Source: Variovorax brevis
GTDB lineage: Bacteria; Pseudomonadota; Gammaproteobacteria; Burkholderiales; Burkholderiaceae_C
Direction: 5' to 3'
DNA: 64,000 nucleotides
Assembly: GCF_030317105.1 (NCBI RefSeq)
Contig: NZ_JASZYG010000001.1
Span: 124,001 to 188,000 of the forward strand
Part shown: piece after piece, positions 20,052 through 29,465 of the stretch
Position numbering within the stretch: position 1 is the stretch's first letter
Layout: each line of letters opens with the position of its first letter
The notes under the pieces: model-generated
Database searches by the model: none
Told to the model about the DNA's origin: nothing
Seen by the model: the letters and a program-made list of their open reading frames with translations, nothing else
Made by a program: the position numbers and the translations under genes

Positions 20052-21734
20052 ATGAGTGAAGCAATGAAACTCGTGGAACAAGGCGTTCCTGTCGATGCCC
20101 CCGAGGCGGGGATGCCGCACGCGAATGGCCGGCGGCTCCGGCGTATGGCGATGTGGCTGGCTCTGTCGCTGCTGCTGATTTTCCTTGGGGGCATCGTGCG
20201 CGCCGCCGATACGCCGGCCGAAGACGATGGCGTGCCGTTGACGGTGGCCAACCGCAAGGTCTTCATCTTTCATGCGCCGCTCTTCGGCCTCACGCCGCAG
20301 CAGCGGGCCAAGCGCGCCAAGGAGCGCATCGATGCCTTGCCGGAATCGCGCTTGCGCTCGCCGGTGGTGATCGAGCCTTTCATGCGCGAGGGCACGCCCG
20401 GTGTGGCGGTCATGATCGAGGGCGCACCCATCTTCTCGCTGGTCGAACGCGACCTCGAGCCGGGCGATCCGCCGCTGGAGCAGGTCGCCGCCGCGGCCGG
20501 ACAGCGCCTGCACGACGCGCTGCAGGTGCGCTGGGACCGGGGCGGCAAGCACCTTCTCGTCATGTCCATCGTCTGGGTGGCCGCGGCGACGGCGGTTGCG
20601 GTCCTGCTGCTGGTGGGCTTGCAGCATTTCGCCGTCGTCGTGTTCGATCGCACGTTGCGGCTTCGCCAGCGCGTCGCGCAGCGCTCCTTCATGGACGTGC
20701 GCCGCATCGGCGTTTCGGTGCTCGTGCACCTGATCGACTGGGTCAAGTACGCATTGATGTTCGTGGTCGTCTACGTGTGGCTGGCTTACTCGCTCAGCCA
20801 GTTTCCCTACACTGAGCCTTGGGGGGAGAGCCTGGGCAGGTGGCTGCTGTCGATTGCCGAGCGCGTGGTGCTGGGCGTGATCCACGCGGTGCCGGACCTG
20901 GTCATGGTGGCGTTCATCGCAGTGGTCACGCACCTGCTGGTTCGGGGCCTGCATGCGCTGCTGGATGCTGCACAGGCCAGCGGCGTGCGTTCGGCTGCGC
21001 TGCAGCCCGACACCATCGGCGCGACGCGGCGCCTGTCTTCGGTGTTCGTGTGGTTGTTCGGGCTGGTGGTGGCCTATCCCTTCCTGCCGGGATCGGGGTC
21101 GGACGCCTTCAAGGGCGTGAGCGTGCTCTTTGGCCTGCTCGTCACGCTCGGGTCGTCGGGGCTGGTCTCGCAGGTGATGGGGGGCTTCGTGCTGATCTAC
21201 ACGCGGGCACTGCATCCGGGCGACCTGGTGCAGATCGGAGACACCGATGGCCGTGTCGTGGAACTCGGTGCCTTGTCGACCAAGATCCGCACGCGGCTGG
21301 ACCATGAGGTAACCATTCCCAACTCGGTCGTGATCAGCTCGCGCATCGTCAATCTCAGCGAAACGACCGATCGCGCGGGCTCGTCGCTGGCCACCTCGGT
21401 GACGATCGGCTACGACACGCCATGGCGCCAGGTGCATGCCATGCTCGAACTGGCGGCCGGGCGCACCACCGACGTGCTCAAGAAGCCGGCGCCATCCGTG
21501 CGGCAGACGGCGTTGCAGGACTTCTACGTCGCCTACGAGTTGAACGTCTTCATGCGGCAGGAGGCGTCCAAGGCGGAGACGCTCACCGAGTTGCACAGCC
21601 ACATCCTGGATGTGTTCAACGAGCACGGCGTGCAGATCATGTCGCCGAACTTCCGGGCGCAGCCTGATCAACTGGTGCTGGTGGACAAGCAGAACTGGTA
21701 TGCAGCGCCGGCCCGGCAGGCTGACGCGACTTGA
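20052..21734 (+). CDS. MscS-family mechanosensitive channel
   Basis: 560 residues from ATG at 20052. A hydrophobic segment with Ala-Asp cleavage-like site (about residues 34-53) suggests a signal peptide. A soluble periplasmic domain (about 54-170) follows, then several transmembrane helices (about 175-400). The MscS pore and beta domain are marked by GSSGLVSQVMGGFVL followed by HPGDLVQIGD and VTIPNSVVISSRIVN. The C-terminal alpha/beta domain reaches residue 550. It is about twice the length of E. coli MscS because of the N-terminal periplasmic and membrane extension, as in MscM/YbdG-like relatives. Expected role: release of solutes on osmotic downshock. Confidence 0.9.
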   Translation: MSEAMKLVEQGVPVDAPEAGMPHANGRRLRRMAMWLALSLLLIFLGGIVRAADTPAEDDGVPLTVANRKVFIFHAPLFGLTPQQRAKRAKERIDALPESRLRSPVVIEPFMREGTPGVAVMIEGAPIFSLVERDLEPGDPPLEQVAAAAGQRLHDALQVRWDRGGKHLLVMSIVWVAAATAVAVLLLVGLQHFAVVVFDRTLRLRQRVAQRSFMDVRRIGVSVLVHLIDWVKYALMFVVVYVWLAYSLSQFPYTEPWGESLGRWLLSIAERVVLGVIHAVPDLVMVAFIAVVTHLLVRGLHALLDAAQASGVRSAALQPDTIGATRRLSSVFVWLFGLVVAYPFLPGSGSDAFKGVSVLFGLLVTLGSSGLVSQVMGGFVLIYTRALHPGDLVQIGDTDGRVVELGALSTKIRTRLDHEVTIPNSVVISSRIVNLSETTDRAGSSLATSVTIGYDTPWRQVHAMLELAAGRTTDVLKKPAPSVRQTALQDFYVAYELNVFMRQEASKAETLTELHSHILDVFNEHGVQIMSPNFRAQPDQLVLVDKQNWYAAPARQADAT

Positions 21735-21943
21735 GGGGCGTTACTCGCCGATTTGCGCAAACCCGAACAAATGCACACTTCGATGCTCCGGATTCGACAG
21801 CATCCACTGCAAGCCGGCCGGCTGCCAAGGGCAGCGCCGCCCATCTGACGTCCGCTACAGCACTCACCAAATCCGAACACCTCCCGCAGTCGTTTTCCCT
21901 AGACTTTCGGGTTGACAAGAAACCCGCCGAATCGGAGGAGGAC

Positions 21944-23596
21944 ATGACCTGGCAGACGCACGAAATCACCAACCAGTTCGACGAACTGAAGGACTACAAC
22001 CTCTACGACACCGACGCTGTGCTGCGTGAGGCCATGGCACGCGCCGGCGCCGGCTGGGCCGAGCCGCAACTGAGCGCCTTCGGCCAAACGCTGGGCAAGG
22101 CCGAGACCTGGCAAGCCGGTGCCGATGCGAACCACTACAAGCCCGAGTTCAGCGCCTTCGACGCTCGCGGCCGTCGCATCGACAGCGTGACCTTTCATCC
22201 GAGCTGGCACCAGCTGATGGCGGGGTACCGAAGCGAAGGCCTGGTTTCGCTGCCGTTCCGTGACGTGCAGCAGCAAGGCCGCTGGGCCGCCTGGGCCGCA
22301 GGCTTCTACCTGCAAGGCCAGGTCGAGGCCGGCGTGTTGTGCCCGGCCACGATGACGCAGGCCGCCATCCCGGTGCTGCAGAAAGAGCCGGCGCTGTGGG
22401 AGAAGTACGGCGCCAAGCTGATGAGCAACGAGTACGACCCGCGCGACATCCCCATGGACCAGAAGAAGTCCGTCTGGATCGGCATGGGCATGACCGAGAA
22501 GCAGGGCGGCTCCGACGTGCGCGCCAACACCACCACCGCCACGCCCATCAGCGCGGGCGGTCGCGGTGGCGAATACCTCATCCGCGGCCACAAGTGGTTC
22601 TTCTCGGTGCCGATGAGCGACGCGCACCTCGTGGTCGCGCGCACGCAAGAGGGCGGTCATTCGTGCTTCTTCGTGCCGCGCTGGAAGCCGGACGGCACCA
22701 AGAACCCGGTGCAGATCCAGCGCCTGAAAGAGAAGGTCGGCAACCGCAGCAACTCCAGCAGCGAAGTCGAGTTCCAGGACGCGTGGGGCGTCATGATGGG
22801 CGAGGAAGGCCGCGGCATTCCGACCATCATTGAGATGGCGACGTACACGCGTCTGAACTGCGTTGTCGGCAGCTCGGGCTTCCTGCGGCAGGCGACGGCG
22901 CAGGCCATCGGTTATGCACGCAAGCGCAAGGTGTTCGGCAAGCTGCTGGTCGAGCAACCGCTGATGCGCGGCGTGCTGGCCGACCTGGCGCTGGAAAGCG
23001 AAGCGGGCCTCGTGCTGTCGATGCGCCTGGCCGAAGCCTTCGAGCACGGCGACGACCCGGCGCAGCGCGTGTGGAAGCGCGTGATGACGCCGGCCGCCAA
23101 GTTCTGGATCTGCAAGCGCGCGGTCGAGATTTCGGGCGAAGCCATGGAAGTCTTCGGTGGCAACGGCTACGTGGAGAGCGGCCCCATGGCCCGCATGTTC
23201 CGCGAGGCGCCGGTCAATTCCATCTGGGAAGGTTCGGGCAACGTGATGTGCCTGGACGTGATGCGCGCCATCGCCCGCGAACCCGATGCCGCCCATGCGC
23301 TGCTGGAAGAACTGGCCGCCGATGCGGGTGGCGACAGCCGCATCCTGGGTGAACTGCAAGCGTTGCGCGACATGCTCATGCAACCGCCCGAGCAACTCGA
23401 AGCGCTCGGCCGCCGCTTCACGCAGCGCCTGGTGATCGCCGCACAGGCGACGCTGCTGCGCAAGGTGTCGCCGGGCTTCGTCGCCGATGCCTTCGTCTCG
23501 ACTCGCCTGGACCCGCAATGGGGCCGCGTGGTGGGTGCGATCGACACGCGCGCCATCGACGTCGACGCCTTGCTCCAGCGCGCACTTCCGGCCTGA
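21944..23596 (+). CDS. AidB-like acyl-CoA dehydrogenase
   Basis: 550 residues, close to E. coli AidB (541). ATG at 21944 has GGAGGAG 4 bases upstream; longer readings of the frame are unsupported. The acyl-CoA dehydrogenase signatures GMTEKQGGSDVRANTT (FAD/substrate loop, about residue 190) and the late WEGSGNVMCLDVMRA (about 430), whose Glu matches the catalytic base position in the isovaleryl-CoA/AidB branch, are both present. E. coli AidB binds DNA and belongs to the Ada regulon; here the gene is 10 kb from ada, beside a CoA ligase, so a metabolic role is at least as likely. Confidence 0.9.
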   Translation: MTWQTHEITNQFDELKDYNLYDTDAVLREAMARAGAGWAEPQLSAFGQTLGKAETWQAGADANHYKPEFSAFDARGRRIDSVTFHPSWHQLMAGYRSEGLVSLPFRDVQQQGRWAAWAAGFYLQGQVEAGVLCPATMTQAAIPVLQKEPALWEKYGAKLMSNEYDPRDIPMDQKKSVWIGMGMTEKQGGSDVRANTTTATPISAGGRGGEYLIRGHKWFFSVPMSDAHLVVARTQEGGHSCFFVPRWKPDGTKNPVQIQRLKEKVGNRSNSSSEVEFQDAWGVMMGEEGRGIPTIIEMATYTRLNCVVGSSGFLRQATAQAIGYARKRKVFGKLLVEQPLMRGVLADLALESEAGLVLSMRLAEAFEHGDDPAQRVWKRVMTPAAKFWICKRAVEISGEAMEVFGGNGYVESGPMARMFREAPVNSIWEGSGNVMCLDVMRAIAREPDAAHALLEELAADAGGDSRILGELQALRDMLMQPPEQLEALGRRFTQRLVIAAQATLLRKVSPGFVADAFVSTRLDPQWGRVVGAIDTRAIDVDALLQRALPA

Positions 23597-23677
23597 GCGC
23601 TCACCGTTTGAACACAGCCTGCGCAGCACAGGCGGATGTGCTGCACCCCAAAAATTCCATTGAATGGAGGAGACACC

Positions 23678-25186
23678 ATGAACCTGATTTCAATTTTCGA
23701 CGCCAACGTGCGCAAGTCGCCGGAGAAAGCCTGCCTGCGCTTTGCAGGTACCACCGCAACCTATGAGCAAGTGCAATCGCGCTCCCGCCAGGCCGCCCAT
23801 GCGCTCGCCGGCCTGGGCGTCAAGCGCGGCGACCGCGTCGCGCTGATGTGCTTCAACACACCCGGCTTCGTCTACGCGTTGATCGGTGCGTGGCGGCTCG
23901 GCGCCACCGTGGTGCCGGTCAACCACAAGCTGCAGGCGCCGGAAGTGCGCTACATCCTCGAGCACAGCAAGTCACGCATCTGCATCGGCGACGGCGCACT
24001 CGCACCGGTGATCAGCACGCTGACGGACGCCGCCACGTGCCTGAGCACCGATTCGCCCATCGCCGGCCTGCAGGACTTCGACGCGCTGCTCGCAGCTGCA
24101 CCCTCGACGCCGCTCGAAGACGAACTGGCCGATGAGAACGCGGTCGCCGAGATCCTCTATACCTCGGGCACGACCGGCCGGCCCAAGGGCTGCGTGCACA
24201 GCCACCGCACCGTCGTGCTCTCGGCCATCAATGCGGCGCTCGGCGTGTCCATCACGCGCGACGAAGTGACGCTGATGGCCATGCCGATCTGGCACGCCTC
24301 GCCGCTGAACAACTGGCTCAACGGCACGCTCTACATGGGCGGCACGGTGGTGCTGCTGCGCGAATACAAGCCGCTCGACTTTTTGAAGGCGGTGCAGGAC
24401 GAGCGCGTCACGCTGTACTTCGGTGCGCCCGTTTCCTTCGTGGCGCCGCTGCAGGTGGTGCCGAACTTCGCCGAGTTCGACTTGTCGAGCGTGCGCGCCT
24501 GGATCTATGGCGGCGGCCCCATCGGCGCGGACCTGGCGCGCAAGCTGGCCGTGGCCTACAAGAGCGAGACCTTCTTCCAGGTCTACGGCATGACCGAAGC
24601 CGGCCCCGTCGGCACGACGCTGTATCCGGAAGAGCAGGTCGCCAAGGCCGGCTCCATCGGCCGCTCGGCCGGGCCGGCGGTCGACATGCGCGTGGTGCGC
24701 GAGGACGGCCGCGACGCATCGCGCGGCGAGACGGGCGAGATCTGGCTGCGCACCGAATCGGCCATGCAGGGCTACCTGGACGACCCCGAAGCCACGCGCA
24801 AGGCCTTTGCCGACGGCGGCTGGTACAAGAGCGGCGACATCGCACGCATCGACGAAGACGGCTACCTCTTCATCGTCGACCGCATCAAGGACATGATCGT
24901 CACGGGCGGCGAGAACGTGTATTCGAAGGAAATCGAGGACGTGCTGAGCGGCCATCCCGAAGTGGCCGACGTCGCCGTGATCGGCGCGCCGCACCCTGAG
25001 TGGGGCGAAACCGTGGTGGCGCACATCGTGGCCGCCAAGGGCTGCAGCCCGACGGGTGAATCGCTGCGCGAATACCTGGGCGACAAGCTTGCCAAGTACA
25101 AGATTCCGCGCGATTGGGTCTTCGCCAATACCTTGCCGCGCACGCCCACCGGCAAGTTGCAGAAGTTCCTGCTGCGCAAGTCCTGA
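23678..25186 (+). CDS. AMP-forming acyl-CoA synthetase/ligase
   Basis: 502 residues. ATG at 23678 is preceded by GGAGGAG. The adenylate-forming P-loop YTSGTTGRPKG is at residues 161-171, followed by YGMTEAGP (about 315), the hinge and A8 motif YKSGDIARIDEDGYL (about 395-410), and the A10 lysine in PTGKLQKFL near the C-terminus, so all catalytic motifs are intact. It activates a carboxylic acid through an acyl-AMP to a CoA thioester. It is 81 bases after the AidB-like gene and 55 before the serine hydrolase gene; the three probably form a degradative operon. Substrate unknown. Confidence 0.9.
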   Translation: MNLISIFDANVRKSPEKACLRFAGTTATYEQVQSRSRQAAHALAGLGVKRGDRVALMCFNTPGFVYALIGAWRLGATVVPVNHKLQAPEVRYILEHSKSRICIGDGALAPVISTLTDAATCLSTDSPIAGLQDFDALLAAAPSTPLEDELADENAVAEILYTSGTTGRPKGCVHSHRTVVLSAINAALGVSITRDEVTLMAMPIWHASPLNNWLNGTLYMGGTVVLLREYKPLDFLKAVQDERVTLYFGAPVSFVAPLQVVPNFAEFDLSSVRAWIYGGGPIGADLARKLAVAYKSETFFQVYGMTEAGPVGTTLYPEEQVAKAGSIGRSAGPAVDMRVVREDGRDASRGETGEIWLRTESAMQGYLDDPEATRKAFADGGWYKSGDIARIDEDGYLFIVDRIKDMIVTGGENVYSKEIEDVLSGHPEVADVAVIGAPHPEWGETVVAHIVAAKGCSPTGESLREYLGDKLAKYKIPRDWVFANTLPRTPTGKLQKFLLRKS

Positions 25187-25241
25187 AGCCCATTTCAACA
25201 AGATCCGGGCCTGCAAAAGCAGTGTCCCAGGGAGGAGATCC

Positions 25242-26555
25242 ATGATCAGGATAAGCATTTGTGCAGCCATCGCTGCATTCGTCGCCGGCGCTGCGATGGC
25301 GCAAGCCCCGCAACCTGCGCCGGACCCGGCCGCGAGCGATCCCGCGGCCCTGGGCTGGATGCAGGGCTCGCCGCCCGCGGCCGACAAGACCATTCGCTAC
25401 ATCGACGGCAGCTTCTACAAGTTCCCGCAGACGCGCTGGTCGTTCGCGCACTGGAACCAGTTCATGCCTTCGACCGACATTCCGCGCGGCGACGGCAAGG
25501 TTTTCCAGTTGCCGCGTGCCGAGCGCAAGGACATCGCCGCCTTGAGCTTCCAGCCCGCCAACGGTGGCAGCGCCATCACCTGGGAACAGGCACTCGCGGC
25601 CAACTACACCGACGCCGTGGTCGTGCTGCACAAGGGCCGCATCGTCTACGAAAAGTACTTCGGCGTGATGACGCCGCAAACGCGCCACATCGCGTGGTCG
25701 GTCACCAAGTCCTTCTTCGGCACGCTGGCCGAGACGCTGGTGAGCGAAGGCAAGCTCGATGCGAACGCCAAGGTCACGCAGTACATCCCGGAACTGAAGG
25801 ACTCCGGCTTCGGCGACGTCACGGTGCGGCAGGTCATGGACATGACCACCGGCATCAAGTTCTCCGAGAACTATGCCGATCCGAACGCCGAGATCTGGGG
25901 CTACGTGCGTGCCGGTAGCGTGCTGCCGCGCCCGCCCGGCTATGCGGGCCCGCAGAACTTCTACGACTTCGCCAAGACGGTGCAAAAGGATCCGGAGACC
26001 CAAAGCAATTTCCGCTACCAGACCGTCAACACCGACGTCATGGGCTGGCTGATCCGCCGCGTGACGAACAAGAGCGTGGGTGACTTGCTGTCCGAGCGCA
26101 TCTGGTCGCGGATGGGCATGGAGCGCGACGCCATGATGGTCGTGGACCCCAGTGGCAACGAGTTCGCCGGCGGCGGTCTGCTGCTGACCACGCGCGACAT
26201 GGCGCGCTTTGGCGAGATGATGCGCAAGGACGGCCAGTTCAACGGCCAGGCCATCCTCCCGAAGGCCGTCATCGACAGCATCCGCCAGGGCGGCGATCGC
26301 GCCGGCTTTGCGCGTGCCGGCTACACCACCTTGCCGGGCTGGAGCTACCGCGACATGTGGTGGGTGTCGCACGACGACCATGGCGTTTTCGCGGCGCGCG
26401 GCGTGCATGGCCAGACCATCTACATTGACCCGAAGGCGCAGATGGTCGTTGCGCGCTTTGCCTCAGCGCCCGTCGCGGCGAACGGCGCCAGCGATCCGGC
26501 GATGCTGCCGGCATTCAGGAAGCTCGCCGACCACCTGATGGGCGCGGATCAGTAA
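25242..26555 (+). CDS. Exported serine hydrolase, class C beta-lactamase/NylB-like
   Basis: 437 residues. ATG at 25242 follows GGGAGGAG. A signal peptide covers residues 1-20 (cleavage after Ala-Met-Ala). The SxxK nucleophile motif is Ser153-Val-Thr-Lys156. The region RYQTVNTDVMGWL resembles the tyrosine-bearing motif of 6-aminohexanoate-dimer hydrolases (NylB) and related esterases, and a late HGQTIY replaces the KTG-type strand. It likely hydrolyses an ester or amide in the periplasm. It lies in line with a CoA ligase and may release the acid that the ligase activates. Its 3' end overlaps the opposing CoA-transferase gene by 7 bases. Confidence 0.85.
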   Translation: MIRISICAAIAAFVAGAAMAQAPQPAPDPAASDPAALGWMQGSPPAADKTIRYIDGSFYKFPQTRWSFAHWNQFMPSTDIPRGDGKVFQLPRAERKDIAALSFQPANGGSAITWEQALAANYTDAVVVLHKGRIVYEKYFGVMTPQTRHIAWSVTKSFFGTLAETLVSEGKLDANAKVTQYIPELKDSGFGDVTVRQVMDMTTGIKFSENYADPNAEIWGYVRAGSVLPRPPGYAGPQNFYDFAKTVQKDPETQSNFRYQTVNTDVMGWLIRRVTNKSVGDLLSERIWSRMGMERDAMMVVDPSGNEFAGGGLLLTTRDMARFGEMMRKDGQFNGQAILPKAVIDSIRQGGDRAGFARAGYTTLPGWSYRDMWWVSHDDHGVFAARGVHGQTIYIDPKAQMVVARFASAPVAANGASDPAMLPAFRKLADHLMGADQ

Positions 26556-27844
26556 AGCCGCAGGCTCGCGGCCTGCGCCGCGAGCTCTTCGCGGAACGCC
26601 GGGTGCGCGATGCCGATGAGCTCATGCGCGCGCTGCTTCGCCGACTTGCCGCGCAACTGCGCCACGCCGTATTCCGTCACCACGTAGTTGATGTCGTTCT
26701 TGCTCGTGGTGACGTGCGTGCCCGGCGAGAGCACCGGAACGATGCGCGAGATGGTGTCGTTCTTCGCCGTGGAGGGCAGCACGATGAAAGCCTTGCCGCC
26801 CCTGGACCGGTTGGCCGCACGCACGAAGTCCGCCTGCCCGCCAGTGCCCGAGTAGGGCGATGAACCCAGGCTTTCCGATCCGCATTGCCCCAGCAGGTCG
26901 ATCTGCATGGTCGCGTTGATGGCGATCAGGTTGTCGTTCAGGCCGGCCAGCGCGGGGTCGTTGGTGAAGTTGACCGGGTGCATCTCCAGCGCCGGGTTGC
27001 GGTGCATGTAGCGGTAGAGCTTGCTCGAGCCCAGCGCAAAGGTCGCGATCATCTTGCCGGGCAGGTAGTTCTTGCGGCTGTTGGTCACGGTGCCGCTTTC
27101 GACCAGCGACATGATGCCGTCGCCGATCATCTCCGTGTGAATGCCCAGGTCGCGCTTGTTGGTGAGTTGCATGACCACCGCGTCGGGGATGCCGCCGTAG
27201 CCGATCTGCAGGGTCGATCCGTCGTCGATCATGTCGGCGACGTACTTGCCGATGGCCTGCTGCACGATGCCGATCTTGGGCAGGCCCACTTCCATCACCG
27301 GGCTTTCATCCTCGATGAGCGCGGTGACCTGCGAGATGTGGACGCGGCACGCGCCAAAGGCAAAGGGCACGTTGGGGTTGACCTCCAGCACGATGGCGCG
27401 CGCCTTCGCCACGGCCGCCATGGTGTAGTCGGCGCCCAGGCTCAGCGCCAGGTAGCCTTCTTCGTCCATGGGCGAGGCCATGCTGAAGACGACGTCCGCC
27501 GCCATCAGGCCGCGTTCGATCATCACGGGGATCTCGGAGAAATAGTTGGGAATGAAATCGACCCAGCCCGCCTGGCCGCCTGCGCGTGTGGCGCCGCCGT
27601 AGAAATACGCGACGTGGCGGATGTGTTCGGTCGTCTCGGGGTCGATGTAGCCGTACTTGCGCATGGCCAAAATTTGCCCGACCTTCACGTCCCGGAAATC
27701 GAGCTTTTGCTCCGACAGCGCCGTGAGCAGGTTGGGCGGTTCGCCGACGCCCGTGGGCACGACGATGAAATCGCCGTTGCGCACATGGCGCACGGCCTCT
27801 GCGGCGGTGGTGCGCCGCGCCTGGTAGTCCTCACGTGCCGTCAT
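26549..27844 (-). CDS. Acetyl-CoA hydrolase/CoA-transferase family protein
   Basis: 431 residues, typical for the 4-hydroxybutyrate/acetyl-CoA transferase family. Family features include the N-terminal GDFIVVPTGVGEP, the mid-region GYGGIPDAV, the probable catalytic-glutamate region HTEMIGDGIMSLVESG, and the C-terminal VVTEYGVAQLRGKS (the CoA-binding block). The ATG at 27844 has AAGGA 11 bases upstream. It transfers CoA between acyl-CoA and a free acid, or hydrolyses acyl-CoA. It converges on the serine hydrolase with overlapping stops and diverges from a GAF protein gene. Confidence 0.9.
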   Translation of the reverse strand: MTAREDYQARRTTAAEAVRHVRNGDFIVVPTGVGEPPNLLTALSEQKLDFRDVKVGQILAMRKYGYIDPETTEHIRHVAYFYGGATRAGGQAGWVDFIPNYFSEIPVMIERGLMAADVVFSMASPMDEEGYLALSLGADYTMAAVAKARAIVLEVNPNVPFAFGACRVHISQVTALIEDESPVMEVGLPKIGIVQQAIGKYVADMIDDGSTLQIGYGGIPDAVVMQLTNKRDLGIHTEMIGDGIMSLVESGTVTNSRKNYLPGKMIATFALGSSKLYRYMHRNPALEMHPVNFTNDPALAGLNDNLIAINATMQIDLLGQCGSESLGSSPYSGTGGQADFVRAANRSRGGKAFIVLPSTAKNDTISRIVPVLSPGTHVTTSKNDINYVVTEYGVAQLRGKSAKQRAHELIGIAHPAFREELAAQAASLRLY

Positions 27845-27926
27845 GTCCCGGATCCTTGAACGCGATGATTGAGCAAGCCTGATTTAACCCAAATTTCGTC
27901 CCCACCGCACTTCGTAGAATCGAGCG

Positions 27927-28517
27927 ATGGTTTTTCACAATCACGATTACGCGCCGGATGCGCTGGAAGTCAAGATCTCCGAATTGCTCGTGGCCACGCC
28001 CGACGCGAGCGATGCCCTGATCGACGAGTCCGTTCCCGAGGTGCTGCGCCTGCTGCGCGAGCACCTGAAGATGGACGTGATCTTCGTCTCTGAATTTGTG
28101 GACGGGCGCCGCGTGTTCCGCCGCGTCGAGGCGCGGACCGACGCCCGGGTGATCGAGGCCGGGCAGTCCTCGCCGCTGGAAGAGTCCTTTTGCCAGCGCG
28201 TCATCGACGGCCGGCTTGCGCGGATGGTGCACGACGTCGCGGCGCTCGCCACCTTCGACGAACTGCCGACGACGGACTTTCCGATCGGTGCGCACCTGAG
28301 CACCCCCATCGTGCTGAACGACGGCCGCGTCTACGGCACGCTGTGCTGCTTCAGCTTTGCGCCGAACCACGAACTGACGCAGCGCGACCTGCGCAAGCTC
28401 GAACTGTCGGCGCAGCTCACGGCCAAGAAGATCAACGAGCGACTGGCGCGCGAAGCCGAGAAGACGATGGCGAAGTGGTCGCTTCAGCCGCAGACGGATT
28501 TCTCCAGGCTGCGCTGA
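27927..28517 (+). CDS. GAF-domain sensor protein
   Basis: 196 residues. A single GAF domain covers about residues 20-170, with recognisable strands (DVIFVSEFVDGRRVFRRV, a central FCQRVIDGR helix, STPIVLNDGRVYGTLCCFSF) and a C-terminal helix. No output domain is fused, so it may act through partner proteins or simply bind a ligand. Divergent from the CoA-transferase gene by 82 bases, so a role in regulating that gene is possible. No strong Shine-Dalgarno is visible. Confidence 0.85.
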   Translation: MVFHNHDYAPDALEVKISELLVATPDASDALIDESVPEVLRLLREHLKMDVIFVSEFVDGRRVFRRVEARTDARVIEAGQSSPLEESFCQRVIDGRLARMVHDVAALATFDELPTTDFPIGAHLSTPIVLNDGRVYGTLCCFSFAPNHELTQRDLRKLELSAQLTAKKINERLAREAEKTMAKWSLQPQTDFSRLR

Positions 28518-28525
28518 TCGGCGCC

Positions 28526-28539
28526 GGGCTGCTCAGCCC
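28526..28539. terminator. Short hairpin between convergent genes
   Basis: GGGCT, loop GCTC, AGCCC lies between the GAF gene stop and the aldo/keto reductase stop. It could work for both directions but has no T-run, so it is a weak candidate. Confidence 0.35.
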
Positions 28540-29465
28540 AGCACCGACGCCCCGTGCTGCTGCCAGAAGGCCGCGTCAGGCATCGCGCCCATGCCGGCCT
28601 TGGCGTTGTCCGCCATGTGTTCCGCACGGCCGGTGCCGGGGATCGTGCAGGTCACGGCAGGGTGGGTCAGCACGAACTTGAGCAGCACCTGCGCCCAGCT
28701 CGTGCAATCGATTTGCGCCGCCCAGTCGGGCAGCGGCTTGCCCCGCAGCTTGCGCAGCAATCCACCCCCGCCGAAGGGCATGTTGACGATGGCCGCGACG
28801 CCGCGTTCGGCCGCCAGCGGCAGCAGGCGCTGTTCGGCCTCGCGCTGGTCCAGCGAATAGTTGATCTGCAGGAAGTCGAGCTTCTCGGCGCGCAGCACCG
28901 CCTCGACGTCGCCATAGGCCGACGAGGTGTAGTGCGTGACGCCGACGTAGCGCACGCGGCCCTGCGCTTTCCAGGCGCGGATGGTCGCGAGCTGGGTGCG
29001 CCAATCGACGAGGTTGTGGACCTGCATCAAGTCCATCTTCGTGGTCTTCAGGCGCGCGAAGGATTGCTCCATCTGCGCGATGCCGGCGTCGCGCCCGTTC
29101 GTCCACACCTTGGTGGCCAGGAAGGCCTTGGGATGCGTCTTCGCGGCGGCCAGCAGATCGCCGGTGGTGGTCTCCGAGCGGCCGTACATGGGCGAGCTGT
29201 CGATCATGCGGCCGCCCGCTGCGAACAAGGCGTCGAGCACGCCGGCAAGGCCTGCGTATTCCGGCGTGCCGGGTGAACGGTCGAATCCCATCCACGTGCC
29301 GCAGCCGATGACGGGCATTGCTTCATTCGTTGCTGGAATGGGGCGGGTGTGCATGGTGCTGGTGGCGGCGGCGACGGGCCGCGCCAGGCTCAAGGGTAGC
29401 GCGCCACGCACGCAGGCGCCAAGTGCCATCCGCAGCAGCCGCGCGCGTGTCAGGCCTTCGCCCAT
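28533..29465 (-). CDS. Aldo/keto reductase with exported-type N-terminus
   Basis: 310 residues from ATG at 29465, overlapping the upstream hydrolase gene by 16 bases. A hydrophobic N-terminal leader (about residues 8-35, ending Val-Ala-Ala-Ala) suggests export or anchoring, unusual for this family. The catalytic tetrad can be seen: Asp and Tyr in IDSSPMYGRSE, Lys in LATKVW, His in MQVHNL. The C-terminal part keeps IPGTGRAEHMADN, a cofactor-contact motif. NAD(P)H-dependent reduction of a carbonyl is the expected chemistry. An alternative later start would give a cytosolic enzyme, which NAD(P)H dependence would favour. Confidence 0.85.
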   Translation of the reverse strand: MGEGLTRARLLRMALGACVRGALPLSLARPVAAATSTMHTRPIPATNEAMPVIGCGTWMGFDRSPGTPEYAGLAGVLDALFAAGGRMIDSSPMYGRSETTTGDLLAAAKTHPKAFLATKVWTNGRDAGIAQMEQSFARLKTTKMDLMQVHNLVDWRTQLATIRAWKAQGRVRYVGVTHYTSSAYGDVEAVLRAEKLDFLQINYSLDQREAEQRLLPLAAERGVAAIVNMPFGGGGLLRKLRGKPLPDWAAQIDCTSWAQVLLKFVLTHPAVTCTIPGTGRAEHMADNAKAGMGAMPDAAFWQQHGASVLG

